Assembly: GCA_026415315.1 (NCBI GenBank)
Contig: JAOAHI010000017.1
Coordinates: forward strand, 1-34,475
Length of the DNA: 34,475 nucleotides
Direction: 5' to 3'
DNA from: Methylohalobius sp.
GTDB lineage: Bacteria > Pseudomonadota > Gammaproteobacteria > Methylococcales > Methylothermaceae
Every line of letters starts with the position of its first letter. Position 1 is the first letter of the stretch. The position numbers were made by a program, and so were the translations under genes. Positions 8,478 to 19,527 of this stretch are shown here, piece by piece. The notes under the pieces are model-generated. The model was given only the letters and a program-made list of their open reading frames with translations. It was not told where the DNA came from and did not search any database.

Positions 8478-9837
8478 CTAGACGCTGGCGTAGTTTCTCT
8501 AGAGTGAGGGCGCAAATATTGCCGAAGCTGCCGTTGCTCATGAAGACGATGTGATCGCCAGGTTGAGCCAGGTCTGCCAGGGTGCTTACTAAGTCTTTAA
8601 GATCATGGAAAACGCGCAGAGACGGGGACCCAGCGGCCAAGCTTGTTGTATTCCAAGGCAGATCAGGAGCGGCATAGACGAAAGCCAAGTCAGCCGCCGC
8701 CATGGAAGGGGCCAAACTAGAAGCGTGGATTCCCATGCGCATGGTGTTAGAGCGCGGCTCAATTACCGCAATCAGGCGCTGGTTCCCAATTCTGGCGCGC
8801 ATTCCTTCCAAAGTAGCAGCAATTGCAGTGGGATGGTGGGCAAAGTCGTCGTAGACTGCCACTCCTCCTACTTCACCGCGCAGTTCTAGTCGCCTTCTGA
8901 CCCCTTTGAAGCGAGCAAGAGCCGAACATGCGAGCTCAGGATCGATGCCGACCTGGTAAGCGGCAGCAGCAGCGGCCAAAGCATTTGCGACATTATGGCG
9001 TCCGACAAGTGACCACGAAACAGAACCGACTCGTCTACCTTGATGAAAGACCTCAAAGCGGCTGCCGTCCTCGGCATGCAAACAGGCGCTCCAATCGCAA
9101 GCCTTATCCTCGATAGCAAAGCGCTCGACCGGAGTCCAACACCCACGCGCGAGCACGGCTTGCAGATTTGAGTCACGGGCAGGCACGATCAAGCAGCCAT
9201 TGCTAGGCACTGTGCGCACGAAGTAATGAAATTGGAGTTGAATGGCGGCCAGATCCGGGAAAATGTCGGCGTGGTCAAATTCCAAATTGTTAAGGATAGC
9301 GGTTCGCGGCCGGTAATGAATGAATTTGGATCGCTTATCAAAAAAAGCGCTGTCATACTCGTCGGCCTCCACTACGAAGAAGGGGGCTTTCCCTAACCGG
9401 CTAGATCGGTCGAAATTGTGTGGAACTCCACCGATCAGGAACCCAGGGGTCTTTTTAGCCACCTCCAAAATCCAAGCGAGCATGGAAGAAGTTGTGGTCT
9501 TGCCGTGAGTGCCAGCAACGGCGATCACCCAACGGTTTTTAAGGATGGCTTCGGCTAGCCAGTGGGGGCCAGAGGTATAGGCTATTCCGCGATCTAAAAC
9601 GGCTTCTACTTCTGGATTACCCCGCGAGAGAGCATTGCCGATGAGCACGAGATCCGGTTGGGGATCAAGGTTATTAGGGGAGTAGCGATTGATCTTTATG
9701 CCTAAGTCTGCAAGCTGGGTACTCATAGGGGGATAGACGTTTTGATCAGAGCCAGTGACTGTGTAACCTAATTCACAAGCCAAAGCCGCCAACCCTCCCA
9801 TGAAGGTGCCACAAATACCAAGGATGTGAATGTGCAT
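8473..9837 (-). CDS. mpl: UDP-N-acetylmuramate:L-alanyl-gamma-D-glutamyl-meso-diaminopimelate ligase
   Basis: This 454-residue protein is Mpl, a Mur-ligase-family enzyme that reattaches the recycled murein tripeptide to UDP-N-acetylmuramate in the cytoplasm. The P-loop is GTHGKTTTS (109-117), and the Mur-ligase EADEYDSAFFDKRSKF segment and NALAAAAAA helix are visible. The N-terminus HILGICGTFMGGLA is characteristic of Mpl rather than MurC. Its TGA abuts the ATG of the protease gene directly, with the parS palindrome spanning the junction. Just before the Mpl ATG is a TATATT sequence and no good ribosome site, so start or promoter usage there is uncertain. Confidence 0.96.
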   Translation of the reverse strand: MHIHILGICGTFMGGLAALACELGYTVTGSDQNVYPPMSTQLADLGIKINRYSPNNLDPQPDLVLIGNALSRGNPEVEAVLDRGIAYTSGPHWLAEAILKNRWVIAVAGTHGKTTTSSMLAWILEVAKKTPGFLIGGVPHNFDRSSRLGKAPFFVVEADEYDSAFFDKRSKFIHYRPRTAILNNLEFDHADIFPDLAAIQLQFHYFVRTVPSNGCLIVPARDSNLQAVLARGCWTPVERFAIEDKACDWSACLHAEDGSRFEVFHQGRRVGSVSWSLVGRHNVANALAAAAAAYQVGIDPELACSALARFKGVRRRLELRGEVGGVAVYDDFAHHPTAIAATLEGMRARIGNQRLIAVIEPRSNTMRMGIHASSLAPSMAAADLAFVYAAPDLPWNTTSLAAGSPSLRVFHDLKDLVSTLADLAQPGDHIVFMSNGSFGNICALTLEKLRQRLV

Positions 9838-9898
9838 AGAGCAATATAGTACTGGAAATGGGAGAATTTTTCTTTAAGAGCCAGATGTTTGCAGCTTA

Positions 9899-10447
9899 TT
9901 AGTTAGGAGATTGAGTGGCAACCTCTTGGGAGGCTGGGGAGGGCTCTTGGTCCGAGGATGGGATGGGATTTCCGCTCGGTTGCGGGGTCTCGTTGTCCGG
10001 CTTAGACGATGAAGAGGCTGCTTGGGTCAGCAAGTTGAGAATCTGGGGATGGCCGGTTTGCCTGGCTTTATCTAGAGCCGACTGCCCAGCTTTGTCCTTG
10101 GCGTTGGGTTCAGCGCCGGCGGCTAGCAGCAGCTTGACTATCTCAGGCCAACCGCCAACCACCGCGTCCATCAGCGGAGTGATGCCGCGGTTGTCAGCAG
10201 CATTCACGTTGGCACCATAGCTCAACAGCAAGCGCACGCTTTTCTCGTTGCCAAAGAAGGCGCTGGCCATCAATGCGGTGCGGCCTGAGGCTGTTCTGGC
10301 ATCGACATCTACTCCTTGGGCTAACGCTGTCTGAATTTGTGAGATCCGTCCTTGGCTCGCGGCGGTGAACAATTCCAAGGCGGGCTCTTCGGCTTGCGCC
10401 GGCCAGGAAATCAACGCCATCCACAAAAGACAAAAGCACCACATCAT
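9899..10447 (-). CDS. Exported ankyrin-repeat protein
   Basis: This is a 182-residue protein with a likely Sec signal peptide (hydrophobic MMWCFCLLWMALISW, cut near AQA at 17-19). About four ankyrin repeats follow, residues 24-145, with clear TALMASAFFGN, TPLMDAVVGGW and SALDKARQTGH repeat cores. The tail, from about residue 146, is rich in Ser, Pro and Gln and probably disordered. Ankyrin repeats mediate protein-protein contacts, here presumably in the periplasm; a partner cannot be named. The gene lies 61 bases upstream of mpl on the same strand, so it may share its transcript, and it diverges from apaH. Confidence 0.88.
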   Translation of the reverse strand: MMWCFCLLWMALISWPAQAEEPALELFTAASQGRISQIQTALAQGVDVDARTASGRTALMASAFFGNEKSVRLLLSYGANVNAADNRGITPLMDAVVGGWPEIVKLLLAAGAEPNAKDKAGQSALDKARQTGHPQILNLLTQAASSSSKPDNETPQPSGNPIPSSDQEPSPASQEVATQSPN

Positions 10448-10508
10448 ATATTCCGAAACTGGGCTCGCTTTAAAGTATAGCCCGTAGGCAGCTAAGGGCG
10501 TGGGTGCG

Positions 10509-10537
10509 TTGCCTTGAGGGTAAGCTTAGGTTACAAG
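10509..10537 (+). promoter_or_regulatory. Possible sigma70 promoter of apaH
   Basis: TTGCCT (10509-10514) and TACAAG (10532-10537) are separated by exactly 17 bases, each matching the sigma70 consensus at four of six positions. The predicted start of transcription, near 10544, would leave a leader of about 50 bases before the apaH ATG with its GGGGAG ribosome site. By-eye call only. Confidence 0.3.
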
Positions 10538-10592
10538 AGAATTTTGAAAAGCCTCTACTCTAAGGCATGAGAGCATTCGGGGAGTTAAACGT

Positions 10593-11408
10593 ATGGCGCA
10601 TTACGCAATCGGTGATGTTCAAGGGTGTTTCTTTGAACTCAATAGGCTGCTGGACAAAATCAAGTTTGATCCTGCATCCGATTTTCTCTGGTTCACCGGT
10701 GATTTGGTCAACCGTGGGCCTCATTCCTTAGAGACCTTGCGTTTTGTCAAATCCCTGGGTGACCGAGCCGTAACCGTGTTAGGCAACCACGACCTTCATC
10801 TGCTAGCGGTTGCCAACGGTCAAGAATACCGCCACAAGCAGGATTTGGCCGCGATCCTGACGGCCCCGGATCGCGACGAACTCATCGATTGGCTTAGACG
10901 GCGTCCGCTGCTGTACCAAAGCGGAAAGTTTTGCTTGATTCACGCAGGTCTCCCGCCACAGTGGGATCTAGATACGGCCCGTCGCTGTGCTCGGGAAGTA
11001 GAGTCAGTGCTGCAAAGTGAGCGGTGGCACCCGTTCCTGCATCATATGTACGGCAATGAGCCAGATATTTGGTCAGAAGACTTAACCGGTTGGGCAAGAT
11101 GGCGTTTTATCGTCAATTGCTTTACTCGCTTGCGTTATTGCGACCAGCAAGGGCGGCTGGTTTTAGAGCCCACCGCCCAGCCGCAGGAAGTACCACACCT
11201 TGTGCCGTGGTTCCGCTTTCCAAGGCGAGCAAGCCAAGGTCAAGAGATTATCTTTGGTCATTGGTCCACGCTTGGGTTTGTGGTTGAAAATGGGTGCTAT
11301 GGAATCGATACCGGCTGCGTTTGGGGAGGACAGCTGACAGCGCTGCGCCTGGACGGGGAGATGTACCGGATCAGCATAGACTGCCCTTGTTATCGCCGTC
11401 CGGGCTGA
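10593..11408 (+). CDS. apaH: Symmetrical bis(5'-nucleosyl)-tetraphosphatase (diadenosine tetraphosphatase)
   Basis: This 271-residue calcineurin-like metallophosphoesterase is ApaH, which splits Ap4A symmetrically into two ADP and also removes Np4A-type caps from RNA in E. coli. The metal-binding motifs are GDVQG (7-11), GDLVNRGP (36-43) and GNHD (64-67), followed by HAGLPP and the GHW segment near the C-terminus. Length agrees with the family. The ATG follows GGGGAG at a suitable distance. The gene stands alone on the plus strand and its last 19 bases overlap the 3' end of the convergent folA gene. In many gammaproteobacteria apaH also neighbours folA, so the association is conserved although the arrangement varies. 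Confidence 0.96.
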   Translation: MAHYAIGDVQGCFFELNRLLDKIKFDPASDFLWFTGDLVNRGPHSLETLRFVKSLGDRAVTVLGNHDLHLLAVANGQEYRHKQDLAAILTAPDRDELIDWLRRRPLLYQSGKFCLIHAGLPPQWDLDTARRCAREVESVLQSERWHPFLHHMYGNEPDIWSEDLTGWARWRFIVNCFTRLRYCDQQGRLVLEPTAQPQEVPHLVPWFRFPRRASQGQEIIFGHWSTLGFVVENGCYGIDTGCVWGGQLTALRLDGEMYRISIDCPCYRRPG

Positions 11409-11890
11409 ATCCGCTGTAGAAGAAGGAAGCTGTAAGCGTGGGGAAAGTGATCGGAAATTCGATCCTGACGGTCGATTTCCTGCCATTCCTCTTGTGGCCA
11501 CTGGGGAAAAAACACATCGCCCGGATACGGGGCGTGGATCAGCGTAAGATACATCCTGTCTGCGCTGGGCAGCAAGACGGCATAAAGCGAAGCCCCGCCG
11601 ATGACCATCAGTTCTTCTCCTCGGGCTGCCGCTACCCCTTCCTCAATCGATCTCACTGTCTCACAGCCATGAACACGAAAGGCAGCCTTTTGGGTTAGGA
11701 CGATGTTGTGCCGCCCTGGCAAGGGGCGACCTATAGACTCGAAAGTGCGCCGTCCCATCAAAATCGACTTCCCCCAGGTCAGCCTGCGGAATCGGCGCAG
11801 GTCTTCAGCTAGATACCAGGGTAGCTTACCGCCCAAACCTATTGCTCGGTTAGCGGCGATCGCAGCGATCAAGGTAATGACTGGCTTCAC
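11390..11890 (-). CDS. folA: Dihydrofolate reductase
   Basis: This 166-residue protein is FolA, which reduces dihydrofolate to tetrahydrofolate with NADPH. Visible features are the N-terminal [14 protein letters not shown], the [13 protein letters not shown] helix with the substrate-binding acidic residue (Asp29), the cofactor segment [20 protein letters not shown], and VIGGASLY. It overlaps thyA by four bases (ATGA), the classical coupling of the enzyme that consumes methylene-tetrahydrofolate with the enzyme that regenerates tetrahydrofolate. It is last in a gyrB-lgt-thyA-folA operon and overlaps apaH by 19 bases tail to tail. Confidence 0.96.
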   Translation of the reverse strand: MKPVITLIAAIAANRAIGLGGKLPWYLAEDLRRFRRLTWGKSILMGRRTFESIGRPLPGRHNIVLTQKAAFRVHGCETVRSIEEGVAAARGEELMVIGGASLYAVLLPSADRMYLTLIHAPYPGDVFFPQWPQEEWQEIDRQDRISDHFPHAYSFLLLQRIQPGRR

Positions 11891-12681
11891 ACTGCCACTT
11901 CCGCCTTGATGTGGGGATGAGCTTGGTAGTTATGGAGTTTGAAATCCTCAAACCGATACTCGAACAGCGAGTTTGGCCGACGCAGGATCTCCAGCCGCGG
12001 TGGAGGATAGGGAGTTCGCTCCAATTGAAGTTTAGCCTGATCTAAATGGTTGCGATATAGGTGAACGTCGCCGCCGGTCCAGATCAATTCCCCCACTTCA
12101 AGATCTACTTGATGGGCAACCATGTGGGTCAATAGGGCGTAGCTGGCAAGGTTAAAGGGCAACCCCAGAAACACGTCTACTGAGCGCATGTGGAATAGGC
12201 ACGATAGACGCCCATCTTGGACGTAAAACTGAAATGCATAATGGCACGGGGGCAGGGCCATTTTGGCCAGATCCGCTACGTTCCAAGCGCTCACTACTAG
12301 ACGCCTGGAGTTGGGATCGCGCCGTAAGGCGGTTATCACTTGACTCAATTGATCTATAGTTTCTCCATTGGCTGCTTGCCAGGCGCGCCATTGCTTGCCG
12401 TAGATGGGGCCTAACTCCCCCGATGGGTCGGCCCATTCGTCCCAAATAGTCACTCCGTGTTGGTTAAGATAGGCGATGTTAGTCTCTCCCCGCAGGAACC
12501 ACAAAAGTTCATGAACGATGGAAGGCCAGTGCAGCTTTTTAGTAGTCAGAAGCGGAAAGCCTTGACGCAAGTCCAAGCGGAGCTGGCGACCGAACACGCT
12601 CAAGGTGCCAACGCCAGTACGGTCTTCCTTGAACGCGCCATGGTCTAGAATATCCTTGAGTAGCTCAAGATAAAGGCGCAT
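11887..12681 (-). CDS. thyA: Thymidylate synthase
   Basis: This is a 264-residue ThyA, the same length as the E. coli enzyme. It methylates dUMP to dTMP with methylene-tetrahydrofolate, releasing dihydrofolate for FolA. The catalytic cysteine is Cys146 in [12 protein letters not shown], and the arginine-containing [15 protein letters not shown] (dUMP phosphate binding) and [12 protein letters not shown] segments are intact. It ends with the conserved KAEVAV. It starts three bases after the lgt stop and overlaps folA by four bases. No flavin-dependent ThyX substitute is needed. Confidence 0.97.
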   Translation of the reverse strand: MRLYLELLKDILDHGAFKEDRTGVGTLSVFGRQLRLDLRQGFPLLTTKKLHWPSIVHELLWFLRGETNIAYLNQHGVTIWDEWADPSGELGPIYGKQWRAWQAANGETIDQLSQVITALRRDPNSRRLVVSAWNVADLAKMALPPCHYAFQFYVQDGRLSCLFHMRSVDVFLGLPFNLASYALLTHMVAHQVDLEVGELIWTGGDVHLYRNHLDQAKLQLERTPYPPPRLEILRRPNSLFEYRFEDFKLHNYQAHPHIKAEVAV

Positions 12682-12684
12682 TGC

Positions 12685-13482
12685 TCACTTTTCTTGGAGC
12701 GAACTGAACTTGGGATGCTGATAAGCCAGGACCAACAGCAGGAAACCGGCCACGATCATGGGAAAAGACAAGGTTTGCCCCATGGTTAGCCAACCGAGAG
12801 CGAGATAACCGATATGAGCATCCGGCTCGCGGACGAACTCTACGAGGAAACGGAAGCTGCCGTAGAGTAGCAAGAATAACCCTGACACCGCCATTTGCGG
12901 GCGGGGCTTTGCGGAGTAGAGCCACAAGAGCATGAACAATACTACTCCCTCCAAAAGGGCTTCATACAGCTGGGAAGGATGGCGCGGTAGATTGCCAGCT
13001 AAAGGGAACACCATCCCCCAGGGAAGGTCGGTTATTTTCCCCCATAGCTCGCCGTTAATAAAGTTGCCAATGCGTCCAAAAAACAGTCCAATAGGCACCA
13101 AAGGAGCGATGAAGTCGGTGACTTGGAAAAACGGTCGGGCGTATTTGCGGGAGAACCACCCCATTGCGGCCAAAACGCCTATGAGCCCGCCGTGGAAAGA
13201 CATTCCGCCTTCCCACACCCGAAGCAAACTTAGGGGATCATGGAGAAGCAAGGATAAGTTATAGAACAGCATATAGCCTATGCGTCCCCCAAACACCACG
13301 CCTAGAGCACTGTAAAAGACCAGGTCATCTATTTCTTGCTTTTGCCAGTGGCACCAGGAAGATCTGTGCCGCGCCAACAGCCAGGCGCCTATAAAGCCAA
13401 AAAGATACATCAGACCGTACCAGTGGACCTTGAGGGGACCAATTTGAATAGCAACCGGATCGAAATTGGGATAAGGCACCAT
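12685..13482 (-). CDS. lgt: Prolipoprotein diacylglyceryl transferase
   Basis: This 265-residue inner-membrane protein is Lgt. It transfers diacylglycerol from phosphatidylglycerol to the lipobox cysteine of prolipoproteins, the first step of lipoprotein maturation. The Lgt signature [13 protein letters not shown] (136-148) and the essential histidine in GGMSFHGGL (His97) are present, with about seven hydrophobic membrane segments. The ATG lies two bases after the gyrB stop codon. Pairing of lgt with thyA is common in gammaproteobacteria; pairing with gyrB is not something I recall as standard. Confidence 0.97.
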   Translation of the reverse strand: MVPYPNFDPVAIQIGPLKVHWYGLMYLFGFIGAWLLARHRSSWCHWQKQEIDDLVFYSALGVVFGGRIGYMLFYNLSLLLHDPLSLLRVWEGGMSFHGGLIGVLAAMGWFSRKYARPFFQVTDFIAPLVPIGLFFGRIGNFINGELWGKITDLPWGMVFPLAGNLPRHPSQLYEALLEGVVLFMLLWLYSAKPRPQMAVSGLFLLLYGSFRFLVEFVREPDAHIGYLALGWLTMGQTLSFPMIVAGFLLLVLAYQHPKFSSLQEK

Positions 13483-13484
13483 AG

Positions 13485-15981
<2,497 letters not shown>

Positions 15982-16120
15982 TTGAGAAGGGTTATGAGGA
16001 AAATTCAAAGTCCTAAGACGAGCGATTCCGTCAAAAATGTCCAGATCATTTTATCGCATTTCCCTATAGACTGGGCAGGGTTTAGCTCGTAAAAACCACA
16101 CAAGGCAGTATGACGATGCT

Positions 16121-17524
16121 TTACTGGGGATAAGTTAGGGCATAAGCGCAGAAATCGTCACTCCATTCCAGCAAGCGAGTAACCCTGGCTTCGCGATCGC
16201 CGATCACAATCGATTCACCTGGTTTAAGCCGCAGTTGCGGTGGAAAGCATGCAGCAGAGGCCCTCTCTTGTCCTCCGTTAATCCAAATCGCTTCAATCGG
16301 TCCTCGCCCAACGAGGATCGCTTTGAAGTATTCGACCGACCCTCCAAGCAAGTCTAATCCGAGCCGGATTCCGCTCTCTGCGGTTCGGATCCAGCGGACG
16401 GCGGCAGCTTGCAAAGTTTCGTCGAGCAATTTCAGCACCACGAGATCGCCAGGTTGGATGGTTGCGTTGTCTATGTCCAGTACGGCTAAGGTGTCGCTTT
16501 GGGATAGCTGCAACAAGCCATCCAAGCGGCGGCGAATCCTCGCTGTGGAATTCTGGCCGGAGGGCGGGGTACTATCCAAAGGGGCTAGCTCGAACTGTGG
16601 CACCGTCAGCCAGTCCTTGGCTGAGGCAGATCGAAGCTGGTGCCGCTTGAGTTCGGCCACGATGCTCTCCCAGCCCCACCACAACTCATCGACCCGACGG
16701 GTCAAGGGGTAGTTAGCCTCTGAAGGAGGAATGCCTAGATGATGCTGCAGCCGCGGCCAGAAAGAAGCTGCGGTTTTTACTTTGGAGGGCTTAAAGCTCA
16801 GGTATACGCAGCGATCTAAAGTTCTCTTGCCTTGGCGCCGCGGCCCAGCAGTGCTTAAAAGATCAACAAACCAACCGGCGGGTTCCGGCATGTGGCTCAA
16901 TACTATGATTTGGTGGTGTGCAAGCAAAAATTCAAATATCTTTCCCATGAGCTGCGGTTTAAACCGCATAGGCGAGAGCGCCGCAAAGGCCAGGGCACAC
17001 TTGAACCGGTCCTGAGCTGTCTCCTTCACCTCGCCGGCTAGCGGCTCGCTTACTGCCAAAGTCAACCAGCCCTCGTCTTCCCCCTGGCGGTAGATGCTGT
17101 ATAGTCTCCTCCACACGCTCGCGCTTACAGGCTCTCCCAACTGCATGATTCGCACTAGCATCCATCCTAGTGAAGTCAAGGCCCTATGACCAGCGAGTGG
17201 CGCCATTGCAGCTAGAATCTTGACATAGCCTAGGGCCATCTCGTGGTGTAGAAACGCGCTGAGCTTAGCTGTATTTCTCGCTCTTTCCGATTGGGGATCA
17301 GCAAGGTGCAGCGAATCTAAAGCCGAAACCTCCGAGGCAACAAACACCGACGGCCTTAGCGCCTCAAGCAAGGACAGACGGACTGGGTTGACCAAATCCA
17401 TAGCGTTTAGGGTTTTTAAGACAGCATACAGATGCCGGCTGCGGGTTTTAGCGGGAGCCGCGTGCAGTTGTTCCAACCACAAAGCAACTGCTTGGGGCTG
17501 GGGGGCAAAAGGCAGAGTGGACAT
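16121..17524 (-). CDS. Uncharacterised 467-residue protein with possible C-terminal PilZ-like domain
   Basis: I do not recognise this protein with certainty. Residues 1 to about 320 are leucine- and alanine-rich and look wholly helical, with no signal peptide or membrane segment. The last 130 residues appear beta-rich and contain QPGDLVVLKLLD, AAAVRWIRTAESGIRLGLDLLGG and ESIVIGDREARV. This pattern is like PilZ-type barrels in which RW...GIRLGLxFL follows a basic strand, but the classical RxxxR and DxSxxG cyclic-di-GMP signature is not clear. Its upstream neighbour is a quinone oxidoreductase 65 bases away on the same strand, and gyrB lies downstream, so context says little. Confidence 0.6.
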   Translation of the reverse strand: MSTLPFAPQPQAVALWLEQLHAAPAKTRSRHLYAVLKTLNAMDLVNPVRLSLLEALRPSVFVASEVSALDSLHLADPQSERARNTAKLSAFLHHEMALGYVKILAAMAPLAGHRALTSLGWMLVRIMQLGEPVSASVWRRLYSIYRQGEDEGWLTLAVSEPLAGEVKETAQDRFKCALAFAALSPMRFKPQLMGKIFEFLLAHHQIIVLSHMPEPAGWFVDLLSTAGPRRQGKRTLDRCVYLSFKPSKVKTAASFWPRLQHHLGIPPSEANYPLTRRVDELWWGWESIVAELKRHQLRSASAKDWLTVPQFELAPLDSTPPSGQNSTARIRRRLDGLLQLSQSDTLAVLDIDNATIQPGDLVVLKLLDETLQAAAVRWIRTAESGIRLGLDLLGGSVEYFKAILVGRGPIEAIWINGGQERASAACFPPQLRLKPGESIVIGDREARVTRLLEWSDDFCAYALTYPQ

Positions 17525-17589
17525 AGCGTTGTGGCCATGCGCTTTGCAATTTCTCTATCGCTAAGTCTAGTCTACTGCCAACGGCAAAG

Positions 17590-18567
17590 TTACGGGACAA
17601 GAACGATTTTGCCGATGTGCTCGTAGTTTTCCAAAATCCGGTGGGCTTCGGCCGCCTGCTCCAAAGGCAAGGTTGTATAGATAATCGGACGCACTTCTCT
17701 CCGCTCGAGAAGTGGCCAGACGTGTTTTAGGAGTTTGCGGGCGATGGCGGCTTTGTCGGTCAGCCTTCGGTTGCGGAGGGTGGACCCGGTTACGGTCAGC
17801 CGCTTTAAGAAAATGCAAGGCAGATGAATTTCGCTTTTGGCGCCTCCCTGGACAGCGATGATCACAAGTCTGCCGTCAGTGGCCAAGGACTTGAGGTTGG
17901 CTTGAAGGTATGGGCCGCCGATGATGTCCAAAATCACATCTACTCCCTCGCTGGCCGTCAATTCGAGGAGGCGCTCAGTAAAGTCCTCTTGCTGGTAGTT
18001 TATGGCTTTTCTGGCCCCAAGCGCCTCGCAGAAGCTGCGTTTAGCTTCGCTGCCACAAGTGGCATAGACTTCGGCTCGGCGCAGCGCCCCGGCGAGCTGA
18101 ATCGCCGTGGTGCCTATGCCGCCGGCGCCGCCATGCACCAAAAGGCGCTCGCCCATTTTGAGGCGGCCGCGTTCGAACAGATTGGTCCAGACGGTGAAAA
18201 AAGCCTCAGGTAGCGCCGCCGCCTGGATGAAGTCTAAGCCCTGAGGGATGGGAAGACAGGTTTGGGCCGGTGCCAGGCAGTACTCTGCATACCCGCCGCC
18301 GGCGATTAGCGCACATACTTTATCTCCCACCCGCCATTTGACGTTTTTCCCCACCTCGCAGATGGTACCGGCTACTTCCAACCCGGGGATGTCTGAAGCA
18401 CCCGGGGGCGGTGGATACAGCCCTTTGCGCTGGAGAATGTCTGGCCGGTTAACGCCGCAGGCTTTGACTTGAACAAGCACCTCGCCATACCCCGGCTTGG
18501 GTCTTGGCCGCCGGCTTAGCTTGAGCATTTCGGGTCCACCTGGAGCCTGAATTTCAATAACCCGCAC
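17590..18567 (-). CDS. NAD(P)H quinone oxidoreductase, PIG3/QOR type (MDR superfamily)
   Basis: This 325-residue medium-chain dehydrogenase/reductase lacks the structural zinc cysteines and resembles PIG3-like quinone oxidoreductases, which reduce quinones with NADPH in the cytoplasm. Visible motifs are the N-terminal GroES-like domain with CGVNRPDILQRKGLYPPPPG and DIPGLEVAG, the cofactor-binding loop VHGGAGGIGTTAIQLA, and IGGPYLQANLKSL. The C-terminus ends PLEQAAEAHRILENYEHIGKIVL, also typical. It is transcribed away from the exosortase-associated acyltransferase, with which it shares an AT-rich divergent intergenic region of about 250 bases. Confidence 0.92.
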   Translation of the reverse strand: MRVIEIQAPGGPEMLKLSRRPRPKPGYGEVLVQVKACGVNRPDILQRKGLYPPPPGASDIPGLEVAGTICEVGKNVKWRVGDKVCALIAGGGYAEYCLAPAQTCLPIPQGLDFIQAAALPEAFFTVWTNLFERGRLKMGERLLVHGGAGGIGTTAIQLAGALRRAEVYATCGSEAKRSFCEALGARKAINYQQEDFTERLLELTASEGVDVILDIIGGPYLQANLKSLATDGRLVIIAVQGGAKSEIHLPCIFLKRLTVTGSTLRNRRLTDKAAIARKLLKHVWPLLERREVRPIIYTTLPLEQAAEAHRILENYEHIGKIVLVP

Positions 18568-18617
18568 AAAAAGCCTATTTTGTCTAAAATTGACACGCGG
18601 TGTTTCTATTTGACGAC

Positions 18618-18706
18618 AAATTAATCCTATGATTTATAAAAAATAATTTTCAGAATAAATAAATAAGGTCGTTTTTTGGCAGCCGAATACACAAAAAATT
18701 AATCCT
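18618..18706. repeat. Direct repeat AAATTAATCCT, two copies
   Basis: The 11-base sequence AAATTAATCCT occurs at 18618-18628 and again at 18696-18706, 78 bases apart, in the AT-rich region upstream of the acyltransferase gene. Nearly eight helical turns separate the copies, an arrangement usable by a dimeric or oligomeric activator. The function is inferred only from position. Confidence 0.4.
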
Positions 18707-18724
18707 TAATAACTAGGTTAAACA

Positions 18725-18741
18725 AGGCATTTTTTTTGCCT
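18725..18741 (+). promoter_or_regulatory. Possible sigma54 (-24/-12) promoter of the acyltransferase gene
   Basis: GGCA at 18726-18729 and TTGCC at 18736-18740 put the GG and GC dinucleotides exactly 10 bases apart, as in sigma54 promoters (GG-N10-GC). Transcription would begin near 18751, ahead of the ATG at 18815. The same bases form a short inverted repeat AGGCA/TGCCT around a T tract, an alternative explanation. PEP-CTERM/exosortase genes are regulated in several species by the sigma54 activator PrsR, which makes the reading plausible. Confidence 0.4.
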
Positions 18742-18814
18742 AATTAAAGGTGGCGCATTGGACCGCTGGCTCTATGCCATGTTCATTATTTTAACTGAGG
18801 AATTAGGGGGGGAT

Positions 18815-19492
18815 ATGTTTGACAGCCACTATCTTGCTATTTTGGCCGACACGCCAGAAAGCCGTTCGCTTCATTATCGCTTGCGTTATCAAGTCTATTG
18901 CTTGGAGAAACAATACGAGTCTAAGGATCGCTTCAACGATGGCTTGGAAACCGACAGCTTTGACCGTCACTCTATCCACTTCTTGATTCGCCACAAAGCA
19001 AGCGGCTGTTGGGTAGGAGCAGCCCGCTTGGTTCTCGGAGAGCCAGATCAACTGCCTATGGCCAGGCTCGCCAAATTTTCCTTAGCAGGATATCCGCGCG
19101 CGGGGAAAACTTTTGCCGAACTGTCGCGCTTGTCCATTCTTAAGTCATTCCGCCGCTGCGGCAAACAGCAAACGGTCAGCGAACCTGAGGTTCTGCTTGG
19201 GCTGATCCGAGCAGCTAAGGAGTACAGTGAGCAGGCTAAAATCGATTACTGGCTGTTTTTGTGTCGGCGCTCGATTATGCGCATCGTCGGCAACTTGGGC
19301 ATGCACATGGATGTGATCGGCGAACCTTGTGAACACCGGGGTGTGCGTGTCCCTTATCTAGCCGTCTTAGCTACGGCTTTTGATGGAATTGCTCAGCGGT
19401 CCGAGGCTGTCCATGCTATGTTCTCGCGGAAAAACACGTTAATCCCGTATTCTCGACTGCAAAGCGGTAAAGCGCTGGCGCTTGCTGCTTAA
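18815..19492 (+). CDS. PEP-CTERM/exosortase system-associated acyltransferase
   Basis: This is a 225-residue GNAT-fold protein of the family annotated as putative PEP-CTERM/exosortase system-associated acyltransferase, distantly related to LuxI-type autoinducer synthases. Family-type features include RLRYQVYCLE (about 22-31), VGAARLVL (67-74) and ELSRLSILKSFRR (102-114). The ATG at 18815 is preferred because MFDSHYLAILADTPESR resembles the N-terminus of relatives and AGGGGGGG lies just upstream. A TTG at 18758 with a good AAAGGTGG site, or an ATG at 18779, could give 244 or 237 residues. The product and acyl donor are unknown. No exosortase or PEP-CTERM protein lies in the window, so it acts away from its usual partners. 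Confidence 0.88.
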   Translation: MFDSHYLAILADTPESRSLHYRLRYQVYCLEKQYESKDRFNDGLETDSFDRHSIHFLIRHKASGCWVGAARLVLGEPDQLPMARLAKFSLAGYPRAGKTFAELSRLSILKSFRRCGKQQTVSEPEVLLGLIRAAKEYSEQAKIDYWLFLCRRSIMRIVGNLGMHMDVIGEPCEHRGVRVPYLAVLATAFDGIAQRSEAVHAMFSRKNTLIPYSRLQSGKALALAA

Positions 19493-19527
19493 GACCGTCT
19501 AAAGCGGCTGGGTAGCGGGTTGTATAA

